Assembly (NCBI GenBank): GCA_002346675.1
Contig: DEAI01000011.1
Location: 75,530-139,529 of the forward strand
Reading direction: 5' to 3'
Length of the DNA stretch: 64,000 nt
Source: Fidelibacterota bacterium UBA2986
GTDB lineage: Bacteria > Fidelibacterota > Marinisomatia > Marinisomatales > AB-629-J13
Below are positions 9,416 to 18,510 of the stretch, one piece after another. The stretch's first letter is position 1. Each line of letters starts with the position of its first letter. Both the position numbers and the translations under genes were made by a program. The notes beneath the pieces are model-generated. The model was not told the origin of the DNA, did no database searches, and worked only from the letters and a program-made list of their open reading frames with translations.

Positions 9416-9435
9416 TTAGTTCAGAACTGAACTAA
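9416..9435. promoter_or_regulatory. 20-bp inverted repeat between divergent genes (candidate operator)
   Basis: Nine-base arms TTAGTTCAG and CTGAACTAA are perfectly complementary around a central AA. It sits in the 192-base divergent region, 42 bases upstream of the EnvC-like start and about 130 bases upstream of the cyclic-nucleotide-binding protein start. No U-tract follows on either side at hairpin distance, so a dimeric-regulator site is more likely than a terminator. The regulator is unknown. Confidence 0.4.
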
Positions 9436-9511
9436 AATAGTTTAATTCGTTTTTTTAAAAATCACTCTGCGCTATCGTATTAAGAAAATAAACATGTATT
9501 TTCCTCTCAAC

Positions 9512-9541
9512 TTGACTTCCCTTTATTCTTGTGTCTATTTT
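9512..9541 (+). promoter_or_regulatory. Candidate promoter for the cyclic-nucleotide-binding protein gene
   Basis: TTGACT at 9512-9517 is followed after 18 bases by TATTTT at 9536-9541. A better -10 hexamer, TATAAT at 9541-9546, is 23 bases from the -35 and would have to work without it. A clear ribosome-binding site (GGAG at 9554-9557) precedes the ATG at 9567 by nine bases. Confidence 0.4.
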
Positions 9542-9566
9542 ATAATATGGATTTGGAGATAATATA

Positions 9567-10073
9567 ATGAAAGCGCTGTGGGAAAACCTTTTTACACATT
9601 GGTATAAGCAGGAAAGCCCTACCAAAACAGTTATAAAACAAATACCTGTTTTTCATAAACTGACAAATAAACAAATACGTGAAATAGAAAACCTGGTACA
9701 CAAAAGACGGTATAAATCTGGTGAAACTATTTTTAAACAGCATGCACCGGGAGAAGGGATGTTTATTATTCTGTCCGGAAAAATTGAAATATTCACTGAA
9801 GATAAAAAGGGAAATAAAAAAACATTAGTACTTTTGGGAAGCGGTGAGTTTTTCGGAGAGTTGTCACTGTTAGATTCTGATACACGTAGCGCAACTGCTA
9901 TCGCACATGAAGACTGTCTTCTATTAGCATTTTTACGTCCTGATCTTCAATCTCTTTCAAAAAGAAGCCCTGAAACTGGAAACAAAATTCTGTTCAACCT
10001 TGCAAAGATTATGTCAGCGCGACTCAGAAAAACCAGTGAGGAGGTAACTGAGGCCAACTCAGAATCTGTATGA
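9567..10073 (+). CDS. Cyclic nucleotide-binding domain protein
   Basis: 168 residues containing essentially one cNMP-binding beta-roll (about residues 28-145). The phosphate-binding cassette FFGELSLLDSDTRSATA (about 95-111) keeps the Gly-Glu pair (G97, E98) that contacts the ribose and the Arg (R107) that contacts the cyclic phosphate, so nucleotide binding is plausible. There is no helix-turn-helix after the domain, so it is not a CRP/FNR transcription factor; it could be a stand-alone regulatory subunit. Its stop overlaps the ATG of the AI-2E permease gene (ATGA at 10070-10073), suggesting a functional link with that membrane protein. Confidence 0.88.
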   Translation: MKALWENLFTHWYKQESPTKTVIKQIPVFHKLTNKQIREIENLVHKRRYKSGETIFKQHAPGEGMFIILSGKIEIFTEDKKGNKKTLVLLGSGEFFGELSLLDSDTRSATAIAHEDCLLLAFLRPDLQSLSKRSPETGNKILFNLAKIMSARLRKTSEEVTEANSESV

Positions 10074-11188
10074 CTTCCAGGTTGAAAACTGTAGAAAATT
10101 TTTATACCCTTACCATCTTTATCCTTGGAATTGGTGTGGTTTATTTTATCTGGCCCTTTATATCAAAAATGGTAATGATTCTTGTCTTTTCTTTTCTTAT
10201 CACAACAGTCCTCCTTCCTGCAGTAGATACCTTAGAGCGAAAGATAAACAGTAGATTGTTCAGTACATTTTTTGTCATGGGCGGAGTACTTTTATTAGTT
10301 TTCGGATTTCTTTTTGGTTTTGCATCCGGGATGTTTCAGCAGTCATCAGAGTTTTATTTTAGACTCACTGAGGAAAACTATGTAAATGATTTAAATAGTA
10401 TGTACGAAAGTGCTCTTTCATCTCTTCCGGGAGTTTCATCAATGGGTGATGGCGAAACTCCTCAATTGGCCGAGAGAATACAATCTTTCATTTCAGGATT
10501 TATTCAACAGATCCTTACCATTGCAAAAAGCGGTGTGAATTTTATTTTTCTGACCGCCATAATCCTTGTGTTTACATTTATTTTGCTTGTTGAATATCAT
10601 CATTTCCGTCGAACCTTGGTTGCCCTGGTACCCAACAAATATTTTGAGTTGGGTGTGAGGATCATACACAACATAGAGATGCAAATGTCTCGATATTTGA
10701 CCGGACAATTTCTAGCTGCTTCTAGTGTTGCGATTTTATCATTTATGGGGCTGTGTATATTAAATCTGTATGGAGCTAACCTTACAATGATTGTATTTAT
10801 TTCAATAATTGCTGGCCTTTCTAATTTAATACCGATGGTAGGACCTTTTGTAGGAATGGTCCCTGCGGTTCTTATCGCTATAATGAATAATTTAGGCAAC
10901 GAATCTGCCTTATCCCACCTCATATTTAATTTAGTTCCGTCCCCGTTTTTCATTTTTGATATCATTCTGATGTTTATAATTGTGCAACAAATCGACAACA
11001 ATTTTATTACTCCGATTCTGGTAGGAGAAAGCGTGGGTCTTCATCCCATGCTTGTTATGATTTCACTATTTGTAGGCGGGACAGTTGTGGGACCACTGGG
11101 TATGCTTTTTGCTGTACCAATTGCTGGAGTTATAAAAGTAATATCCCAGGAAGTTGTGTTTCTAGTTCGATATGCCCACCTTCTCTGA
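10070..11188 (+). CDS. AI-2E family transporter (PerM/YdiK-like permease)
   Basis: 372 residues, multi-spanning inner-membrane protein. Hydrophobic stretches occur near 13-50, 62-85, 150-175, 210-235, 240-270, 290-315 and 325-360. The family signature appears as GLSNLIPMVGPFVGMVPAV (about 250-268) and IDNNFITPILVGESVGLHP (about 305-323). Members export diverse small molecules or act as Na+/H+ antiporters; the autoinducer-2 role applies to few, so no substrate is assigned. Start codon ATG at 10070 overlaps the stop of the cyclic-nucleotide-binding protein, implying translational coupling. Confidence 0.9.
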   Translation: MTSRLKTVENFYTLTIFILGIGVVYFIWPFISKMVMILVFSFLITTVLLPAVDTLERKINSRLFSTFFVMGGVLLLVFGFLFGFASGMFQQSSEFYFRLTEENYVNDLNSMYESALSSLPGVSSMGDGETPQLAERIQSFISGFIQQILTIAKSGVNFIFLTAIILVFTFILLVEYHHFRRTLVALVPNKYFELGVRIIHNIEMQMSRYLTGQFLAASSVAILSFMGLCILNLYGANLTMIVFISIIAGLSNLIPMVGPFVGMVPAVLIAIMNNLGNESALSHLIFNLVPSPFFIFDIILMFIIVQQIDNNFITPILVGESVGLHPMLVMISLFVGGTVVGPLGMLFAVPIAGVIKVISQEVVFLVRYAHLL

Positions 11189-11295
11189 ATACAATGTCAA
11201 TTTGATTAAGATTAAAGATATCTAGTCCTCTAGTATTATGTAATAAATGACTGATAAAAAGGAACCTTTATCTATAAAAACCATAAAATCTCATA

Positions 11296-11955
11296 ATGAA
11301 AAACCGATTCATTTTTATTGTTGGCATCATCGCTTTTATTATGTCTACTTTTATTCACGGACAAAGTTTCACCATTGCGCGGATTCACTATGGAGGCGGT
11401 GGGGACTGGTATAGTGATCCTAGTAGCCTCCCAAATCTGTTAAAATTTCTGCGTGATAACACAAACATAGCTGTCGCAGATGATGAGGTTCGCTTCCGTC
11501 CTACAGATCAGGAATTTTATCGATACCCTTATCTTTACCTGACCGGGCATGGCAATGTAAGGTTTACTGAAGAGGAAATACTAAAAATAAGGGAAACATT
11601 GCTTAGGGGCGCATTTCTACATGCAGATGATAATTATGGTATGGACGTCTCATTTAGAGAAGAAATGAAGCGAGTATTTCCTAACAGGGATTTTATTGAG
11701 TTACCGTTTGATCACCCCATCTTTAATGTTTATTATAATTTTTCAAGTGGCTTACCAAAAGTACATGAACATGATGGAAAACCTCCACAAGCGCTAGGTA
11801 TATTTGATGAAGAACGGTTAATGGTTTTATACACATATGAATGTGATTTAGGAGACGGGTGGGAAGATGCTGAAGTTCACAATAATCCAGAAGAAACTAG
11901 ATTAAAAGCGCTTCAAATGGGGGTAAATATTATCTACTACTCTATGGTTCAATAA
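11296..11955 (+). CDS. Exported DUF4159 domain protein
   Basis: 219 residues with an N-terminal signal peptide (about 1-22, ending HGQ). The rest matches the DUF4159 family in my reading: an opening FTIARIHYGGGGDWY, an internal YPYLYLTGHGNVRF, a GAFLHADDNYGMD segment and a closing NPEETRLKALQMGVNIIYYSM. The fold is like a class I glutamine amidotransferase, without the catalytic nucleophile. In other phyla DUF4159 proteins cluster with MoxR-type ATPases and BatA-like proteins; here the partners are the large DUF4175 protein eight bases downstream and a TPR protein. Function unknown. Confidence 0.85.
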   Translation: MKNRFIFIVGIIAFIMSTFIHGQSFTIARIHYGGGGDWYSDPSSLPNLLKFLRDNTNIAVADDEVRFRPTDQEFYRYPYLYLTGHGNVRFTEEEILKIRETLLRGAFLHADDNYGMDVSFREEMKRVFPNRDFIELPFDHPIFNVYYNFSSGLPKVHEHDGKPPQALGIFDEERLMVLYTYECDLGDGWEDAEVHNNPEETRLKALQMGVNIIYYSMVQ

Positions 11956-11963
11956 TCACCGTT

Positions 11964-14900
11964 ATGATTGATCAGTTAAAACGATTTAGAAATGCTCTAG
12001 TGAAACGGGATTTTATTCAGTTTTTCTGGAAAGGATATACTATCCTATTGATGTTATTGATTATAGCAGTAGGGACAGAGAGTGTTTTTTATTTTTCTCC
12101 TGCCATTAAAGTGTTTGTTGCGAGCTTAGCTCTCTTGTGTTTTATCTTAATTTTAGCAGGACTATTAGTCACTGCTATTTTGATACAAACAAATAGGGTC
12201 AGTCGTTATCAGTGGTCTAATATAGCTAGAACGTTGGGAAATAAGGCTTTTCCAAAAAAAGATTCAGTTATTAATGCACTTCAGTTGGAAAGAGGTGTCT
12301 CCGATATTTCATCCAAAGGACTTACAAATGCTTTTATAAGTAAAGTGGAAAAATCTCTAGATCAGCTAAACCATAGAACAATTTTTGCTGTAAATATAAG
12401 ATGGAAATATATCACACTTTTTTTTCTGTTAGTTATAACAGTGTGGTTTTCAGGTTTCAATGACACAGCGGGAGACAGTATTTTCAGACTACTGCATCCA
12501 CACAACGCTTTTGAAGCACCAAAACCTTACCACTTGCGGTCCTCAGCGGGAGATGTTCACCTGCTTGGAGGAGATAATGCTGAAATAGATATAGTCTCCA
12601 GCTCAACAAAACCTGACACAGTCTTTCTGGAGCTTACTCCTATTGTACAGGTCGAAAGTGATTCAGTTAAAACGGATAAACTATTTTTAAAAGCATCTGT
12701 TGATTCTTCAGGAAAATATAATTTTAAATTCAAAGAGATTTATAAAGATTATATCTATGAAGCGTTTGTTAAAGCCGAGCATTTCTGGCAAAGCTGGAAT
12801 GAGGTGCGCTCCCCAGAATACAGAATTATGGTCACAGATCGCCCTGCCATAAAATCGTTTTCTCTTACCCTTATCCCACCATCATATTCCGGGCTTAAAC
12901 CAGTAATTCAATCCGCAAATCAAGCAAGTGTACAGGGGTTAAAAGGCACAACAATATCTGTAAACTTTTCATCTAACCGAAAGCTGTCTCGTTCATATTT
13001 AAAAATAAATGATTTTCATCATCCTCTTGTGGTTTCAGGTAAGAGAGCAGAAGGAGAGTTTATTTTAGAAGAAAATGGTATTTTTACCATTCATCTTTAT
13101 GATAATCGAAACATTACCAATCGTGAACCTATTCCATATCGTCTAGGGGTTATTCCCGATCTATTTCCACAGCTATCTGTGTATGAACCTCATCCCATCG
13201 TTGACCTAGGAGATGATCAAATAATCCCCATTCATTTAGATATAGAAGATGATTTTGGTTTTTCTACTTTACAGATTGGATATGAAATTCAGCGACCGGC
13301 ATATATTGTAACAGACCCCGTCATATCCGTTTTTACTATACCTAATATAATTTTGGATAAACCTAAACAATCTGTAATGCTTGACTGGGATTTATCTGAT
13401 TTGATGCTCATGCCGGAAGACGAGGTCCATTATCATTTTGAGCTCTATGATAATGATCAGATCTCGGGACCGAAAAAATCACTGTCTGGGAATTTTGTTG
13501 CCCGGCTTCCCTCCTTGGAAGATCTGTTCTTTGGCTTGGAAGAAGAAGAGGAAGGGATAATTGAAGAGATGAGTGAAAACCTTGAAGAACTGGAAATCCT
13601 TCAAGAACAGCTAGAAAAGGTGAATCTCGATCTCATTAAATCTTCTGAAATAGATTGGAACCAACAGCAATCCATAAAAAAAATGCTGGAAGAAACAAAA
13701 GAAAGGCTATCTGAATTTCAGGATATTGCTGAGACAGTGGAGTCACTGAAGGAGTCTGTTGATAAACATCAGTTGTTCAGCCCTGAGCTAATGGAAAAAT
13801 TTAATGAACTCAATCAATTGGTCAATGAGCTTATTTCTGAAGACATGCTGTCTAATATAAAAAATATTGAAGATATTCTTGATCAAATGAATCCAAAGGA
13901 GATGCTAAATGCCTTATCTGAAATTGCTGAAAATATGGACAAGATTGAACAGGAAGTAGATCGCTTTCTGGATATTTTAAAACGAATACAAGCGGAGCAG
14001 AAACTAAATGAGGTATCAAAACGCCTAGAGCAATTAACCAAGCAGCAGGATCATTTGGATAATGAATTATGGGAAATGGAAAAAGAAAGTGATCCTTCAA
14101 CCTTTTTAAAACACGAACAAAGTGAACTGAGAATTCAAGATGAATTTGATCATATTCAATCTGCAATAAATGAAGCACAAAAGCTCACAGATGAGTTTAG
14201 TCCATCCACTGCTGAGGCTTTAAATGAAATGGTAGAATCTTCCATTACTCAATCTACTGAACAGCAAATTGAAAATACAGCAGCACATCTAAATCAACAA
14301 CAGCTTCAACTTTCTCGAAACTCAAGTAATTCTGTGTTGTCCGGCCTATCACAACTACAAAATATGGCAATGGATATCCAACAACAGTTTCAACAGGAAA
14401 CATCAGCAGAAATGGTAGAAAAACTTCAAAAAGTGATGTCTAATATTCTTTCACTTTCTAAATCTCAAGAACATCTCAGGGAAAAAACAGCATCCACATC
14501 AAGAAGCTCACAAAGGGTAAAAGATCTCGCCGGACAGCAGCAAGTATTAAAAGATCAACTATCTCAAACTATGAGCTCGCTGATGGAACTCTCACGTGAA
14601 ACTTTTGCTGTAACTCCAGAGATAGGAAAAACAATGGGGAAAGCTTTCGCTGAAATGAACGAGTCTATATCTCGCCTTGCAGAGCGCAATACTACCTCCG
14701 CAAAAAACAAACAGGATCTAGCTATGGAAGGATTGAATGAGACAGCCCTGAGCGTTCATCAATCTATACAACAAATGCAATCAGGGGGTTCTGCAAGTGG
14801 ATACGAACAGTTCCTGAAACAGATGCAGCAAATGTCCGGACAGCAGCAAGGAATCAATAATCAGGGAATGCAATTAGCCTTAGGTCAGATGGCTGCGGGT

Positions 14901-15398
14901 ATGCAGCAGTCCATGATGCAAAAAATGCTCTCTCAACAACAGGGCGTACAAAAATCGCTTCAACAATTGATGGAAGAAATGACCCAATCTGGGTCAAAAG
15001 GAACGGGAGATTTGAGTGGAATCGGACAAGACATGGACGAAGTAATCAAGGATTTAAAACAAAGAAGATATACTAGAAAAACTCAGGAACGACAGCAACG
15101 AATTCTTTCCAGAATGCTGAACAGTCAAAAATCCATTACTCAAAAAGGACAAAAAGAAGAGCGCTTAGCAGAAACAGCCGTACAAAATGTTAATTTTACC
15201 GGACCCTCTGGTCTCCCAGAAGACTTAGGTCAGCGAACTACCCTTACTTCCGAAGCATTGAGCCGTGCTCTGCAGGCTGGATATACTCAAGAATATATGA
15301 CCATGATTCGCCGTTATTTTAATGCCCTTAATAGGTCATCACTAATGAATGAAATAAATCAAGAATCAAATGAAATAAATCAATACGAAAATGAATAA
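11964..15398 (+). CDS. DUF4175 family large membrane-anchored coiled-coil protein
   Basis: 1144 residues. Two membrane segments near the N-terminus (about 23-45 and 48-75) and a third near 147-165 anchor it. A beta-rich periplasmic part with Ig-like character follows (about 190-530), with SAGDVHLLGGDNAEIDI near 200 and PPSYSGLKPV near 310. A very long acidic and then Gln/Ser/Met-rich coiled coil (about 535-1060) follows. The architecture agrees with DUF4175 proteins of Bacteroidota. Its last codons overlap the start of the TPR gene by eight bases. A scaffold across the periplasm is my inference; no enzymatic motif is visible. Confidence 0.8.
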   Translation: MIDQLKRFRNALVKRDFIQFFWKGYTILLMLLIIAVGTESVFYFSPAIKVFVASLALLCFILILAGLLVTAILIQTNRVSRYQWSNIARTLGNKAFPKKDSVINALQLERGVSDISSKGLTNAFISKVEKSLDQLNHRTIFAVNIRWKYITLFFLLVITVWFSGFNDTAGDSIFRLLHPHNAFEAPKPYHLRSSAGDVHLLGGDNAEIDIVSSSTKPDTVFLELTPIVQVESDSVKTDKLFLKASVDSSGKYNFKFKEIYKDYIYEAFVKAEHFWQSWNEVRSPEYRIMVTDRPAIKSFSLTLIPPSYSGLKPVIQSANQASVQGLKGTTISVNFSSNRKLSRSYLKINDFHHPLVVSGKRAEGEFILEENGIFTIHLYDNRNITNREPIPYRLGVIPDLFPQLSVYEPHPIVDLGDDQIIPIHLDIEDDFGFSTLQIGYEIQRPAYIVTDPVISVFTIPNIILDKPKQSVMLDWDLSDLMLMPEDEVHYHFELYDNDQISGPKKSLSGNFVARLPSLEDLFFGLEEEEEGIIEEMSENLEELEILQEQLEKVNLDLIKSSEIDWNQQQSIKKMLEETKERLSEFQDIAETVESLKESVDKHQLFSPELMEKFNELNQLVNELISEDMLSNIKNIEDILDQMNPKEMLNALSEIAENMDKIEQEVDRFLDILKRIQAEQKLNEVSKRLEQLTKQQDHLDNELWEMEKESDPSTFLKHEQSELRIQDEFDHIQSAINEAQKLTDEFSPSTAEALNEMVESSITQSTEQQIENTAAHLNQQQLQLSRNSSNSVLSGLSQLQNMAMDIQQQFQQETSAEMVEKLQKVMSNILSLSKSQEHLREKTASTSRSSQRVKDLAGQQQVLKDQLSQTMSSLMELSRETFAVTPEIGKTMGKAFAEMNESISRLAERNTTSAKNKQDLAMEGLNETALSVHQSIQQMQSGGSASGYEQFLKQMQQMSGQQQGINNQGMQLALGQMAAGMQQSMMQKMLSQQQGVQKSLQQLMEEMTQSGSKGTGDLSGIGQDMDEVIKDLKQRRYTRKTQERQQRILSRMLNSQKSITQKGQKEERLAETAVQNVNFTGPSGLPEDLGQRTTLTSEALSRALQAGYTQEYMTMIRRYFNALNRSSLMNEINQESNEINQYENE

Positions 15399-17256
15399 AC
15401 TATTCATTATGACCATTGCATCAGCTTTGTTGGTACTCTTGTACGGACAAACTAATTCCGGGGCTTTAAAAACTGCCAGAATGATGGAGCGGAAAGGGGA
15501 AATTGAAAATGCTATTGCAATTTATTCTGATATCCTTGATAAAGGCCATGATCAGAAAGCCTACACAAATCTGAAGAAGATTTACTCGAGAGATGAAAAA
15601 TATGATGAGCTTATATCTACAATACAAACTTATAAAAACAGAACCCCACAACAAATAGACCCTCATCTAGATCTTGGAGAGGCATACTGGAAAGTCGGAA
15701 ACAAGAAACTGGCTAAGCGGGAGTGGGATATCTCAGAAAAAAAGTATGGAGGCGTGGTAAATACTTATAAAAAGTTTTATTATCTATTTATAAGGCTTGG
15801 TATGTCTGATGAAACGAACGCTCTCATCCGTCGGGCAAGAGAAAAGTTTAATGACCACTCTGTTCTCTCACTCGAAATTGCAAACTATCATTTTTCAAGG
15901 AAAAGTTATGAAACAGCATTAAAAGAATATCTCAACTATTTATCATCCCATCCAATGCAAATTAAAATGGTCACTAATCGTATTTTACTAATTAGTGATG
16001 ATAATGAAACTCATGAACTCATTGTAGGGACGTTAAATAAATGGATAAAAAAGGATTTGTTCTTATTTGGTCCTCTGCTTGCAGACTTTTATTTCAAAAC
16101 TCAGCAATATGAAAAGGCAGTATCTCAACATCAGGATATGGGGTTTCCCTCAGATAAAGATGTTCATCGCTGGTTAGAGTTAGCTAACTCTCTAAGAAAA
16201 GAATCCCAACATGAAAAGGCTCTCGCCACCTATGAGACAATTATAAGTCAAAACATCGTTCAATCATCTCCCACCTTTGTGGGTCAGACATTATTAGGGT
16301 TAGGAAAAACATTTGAAGATAATATTATTCCCAATGAATCACCTAGTCTTTCATTTGTTTCATTTTTGGGGGGAAATATGTTTTTTGAAGATCCCTTTTA
16401 TCATCAGAAAAACATATCAGTTAAATCTTTGGACGCTGCATTTGAGTTGTATGATTCTTTACTCACCTCCATGCCGCTGTCTTCTTTCTCTGCTTCTGCA
16501 TATCATCGTCTCGGTGAAATTCAATTTAAAATGCTAAGTGATTTTGATGGAGCTCTAAAATCATATAGGGCTGCGATAAAATCACCCTCCAAAGCCAAAT
16601 TGAAAAAAGACATCCAGCTTAGAATTGGTGAAATGTATCTATCAAAAGGGGATTTGAATGAGGCACAAAAATATTTTAAAAAATTTGGGAAACACAACAA
16701 TGACTTTCGTTTTCAATTTATATTATCCCATCTGTATTCAGGCGAAATTGATACGGCATTTAAATTAATCGAACTATCAATAGAGAGTACAAAATCGGTT
16801 TCTCCTGATCTAAATGATCTGCTAGAGCTGAGAAACCTCATTTCAACATATTTTCAAAACGGCACAGAAGAAGATAGACGTGCATTCAAAATGTTTATCT
16901 TTGGTGAGTTTTATCTCCGACAAAAAAAACTGCCAGAAGCTATCGCTTCCTTTGCTTTTATACAGGAAAACTATCCTGAGGCTTTAGTTTGCAAAGAGGC
17001 AATCTTACGTGAGGCATTGGTTCATCTAAAAATGAACCAAATTTCTGAAGCAGAAGTTCTGGCTGAGAGATTAACTGAAACAAAGTCAGCAGATAAAGGG
17101 TGGACTCTTTTAGGTGAAATTTATGAAATATTTAGGAAAAAGCCTGATGAAGCACTAAAATTTTATTATAAACTGCTGGAAGATTATCCTAATTCCTATA
17201 TGTCAGAGCCTGTGAGGCTCCATATCAGAAATTTAAAAAATCAACTGAAGAGCTAA
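15391..17256 (+). CDS. Exported tetratricopeptide-repeat protein
   Basis: 621 residues with a signal peptide (about 1-19, LLYGQ) followed by degenerate TPR helices throughout: for example AIAIYSDILDKGHDQKAYTNL (about 42-62), ALATYETIISQN (about 280), ALKSYRAAIKSPSKA (about 385) and ALKFYYKLLEDYPNSYMSE near the C-terminus. TPR arrays mediate protein-protein contacts, so a periplasmic adaptor for the DUF4175 protein is reasonable, since the genes overlap by eight bases. No catalytic residues are seen. The next gene begins seven bases downstream. Confidence 0.85.
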   Translation: MNKLFIMTIASALLVLLYGQTNSGALKTARMMERKGEIENAIAIYSDILDKGHDQKAYTNLKKIYSRDEKYDELISTIQTYKNRTPQQIDPHLDLGEAYWKVGNKKLAKREWDISEKKYGGVVNTYKKFYYLFIRLGMSDETNALIRRAREKFNDHSVLSLEIANYHFSRKSYETALKEYLNYLSSHPMQIKMVTNRILLISDDNETHELIVGTLNKWIKKDLFLFGPLLADFYFKTQQYEKAVSQHQDMGFPSDKDVHRWLELANSLRKESQHEKALATYETIISQNIVQSSPTFVGQTLLGLGKTFEDNIIPNESPSLSFVSFLGGNMFFEDPFYHQKNISVKSLDAAFELYDSLLTSMPLSSFSASAYHRLGEIQFKMLSDFDGALKSYRAAIKSPSKAKLKKDIQLRIGEMYLSKGDLNEAQKYFKKFGKHNNDFRFQFILSHLYSGEIDTAFKLIELSIESTKSVSPDLNDLLELRNLISTYFQNGTEEDRRAFKMFIFGEFYLRQKKLPEAIASFAFIQENYPEALVCKEAILREALVHLKMNQISEAEVLAERLTETKSADKGWTLLGEIYEIFRKKPDEALKFYYKLLEDYPNSYMSEPVRLHIRNLKNQLKS

Positions 17257-17262
17257 TAAAAA

Positions 17263-18510
17263 ATGAAAAAAATAATTCTCATTTTTAATCTATCTATGAT
17301 TTTAGCTCAAAAAGTTCTAATACCTATGGATTTAACTCAAAAAGACCATCTAAAAGCATATGGAGTGGCTTTCCACGTTCTAACGGAAAGAGTAAATGTA
17401 GAGTGGTTATTAAATTATAGAGGGGGAGCTTTTTTAATAGATCAATTTCCATTTATCATTAAGGAATGCAGGCTTAGGGGAGTTACCTTTGAGCTAATCG
17501 ATGGAACTAGTGTACTTTCTATTTATGGAGAAATTGAAAGAAACAATATGGAAATAGTTCTCCTGGAAAAAGCTCCCAAAATTGCAATTTATTCACCTCC
17601 CAGTAAACAACCTTGGGATGATGCTGTTACGCTTGCCTTGACATATGCAGAGGTGCCATATAAAACCATCTGGGATGAAGAAGTATTGACCGATGGCCTC
17701 AGTAAAATTGACTGGCTTCACCTTCACCACGAAGACTTCACCGGGCAATATGGAAAGTTCTACCGTAGCTACCATACTGCTTTGTGGTACATAAAACAGA
17801 AAGAAGGCTTTGAGTCTCTTGCACTTAAACTTGGGTTCCCATCTGTGCATGAAGAGAAAAAGGCAGTGGCACGAACCATTAAAAATTACGTAGGGCAGGG
17901 TGGTTTTCTATTTGCAATGTGTTCAGCTACAGATTCCTATGATATAGCATTAGCTGAAGAGGGTTTCGATGCAGTTCACAATGTGTTTGATGGAACGCCC
18001 ATTGATCCAAAGGCCCAAAACAGTCTTGATTTTTCCAAAACTCTGGCGTTTACAAATTTCAATATTTTGACCGACCCAATGGTGTATGAGTATTCGGATA
18101 TTGATTTTCCTCCCAGCAACAATCCCATTACCAGAGGTGCAGAAGCTGATTATTTTTCACTTTTTGAGTTTTCAGCTAAGTTTGACCCTGTCCCCACAAT
18201 GCTGACTCAAAATCATGTCTTCACTATAAAAGGATTTATGGGACAGACCACCGGATTTCACAAAAGTAAAATAAAAAAACACATTGTACTTATGGGAGAG
18301 GATCCTGCATCAGATCAGGTGAAGTATCTTCACGGAAGCTTTGGAAAGGGTGCTTTTGCATTTTTAGGGGGTCATGATCCCGAGGATTATCGACATTTTG
18401 TAGGAGATCCTCCAACTGACCTATCTCTTCATCGAAATTCTCCAGGATATCGTCTCATATTAAATAATGTTCTTTTTCCTGCAGCAAGAAAAAAAGAGAG
18501 GAAGACCTGA
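17263..18510 (+). CDS. Exported glutamine-amidotransferase-like protein, function unknown
   Basis: 415 residues with a short signal peptide (about 1-16, ending AQ). A segment GGFLFAMCSATDSYDIAL (about 212-229) resembles the nucleophile-elbow region of class I glutamine amidotransferase-like folds, with Cys at the elbow. Near-identical architectures in Bacteroidota are, from memory, often labelled asparagine synthetase B, but no N-type amidotransferase (Cys2) domain or ATP-pyrophosphatase loop is present, so that label is not adopted. Other marks: WLHLHHEDFTGQYGKF (about 150-165) and GKGAFAFLGGHDPEDYRHF near 370. It is part of the envelope run begun by DUF4159 and DUF4175. Confidence 0.65.
   Translation: MKKIILIFNLSMILAQKVLIPMDLTQKDHLKAYGVAFHVLTERVNVEWLLNYRGGAFLIDQFPFIIKECRLRGVTFELIDGTSVLSIYGEIERNNMEIVLLEKAPKIAIYSPPSKQPWDDAVTLALTYAEVPYKTIWDEEVLTDGLSKIDWLHLHHEDFTGQYGKFYRSYHTALWYIKQKEGFESLALKLGFPSVHEEKKAVARTIKNYVGQGGFLFAMCSATDSYDIALAEEGFDAVHNVFDGTPIDPKAQNSLDFSKTLAFTNFNILTDPMVYEYSDIDFPPSNNPITRGAEADYFSLFEFSAKFDPVPTMLTQNHVFTIKGFMGQTTGFHKSKIKKHIVLMGEDPASDQVKYLHGSFGKGAFAFLGGHDPEDYRHFVGDPPTDLSLHRNSPGYRLILNNVLFPAARKKERKT

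Noticed and set aside
9541..9546. TATAAT as the -10 partner of TTGACT at 9512
   Set aside because: The 23-base spacer is too long for a sigma-70-type promoter; a closer TATTTT gives an 18-base spacer.
17263..18510. Label of asparagine synthetase B for the 415-residue protein
   Set aside because: It has a signal peptide and no N-terminal Cys2 amidotransferase or ATP-pyrophosphatase domain.
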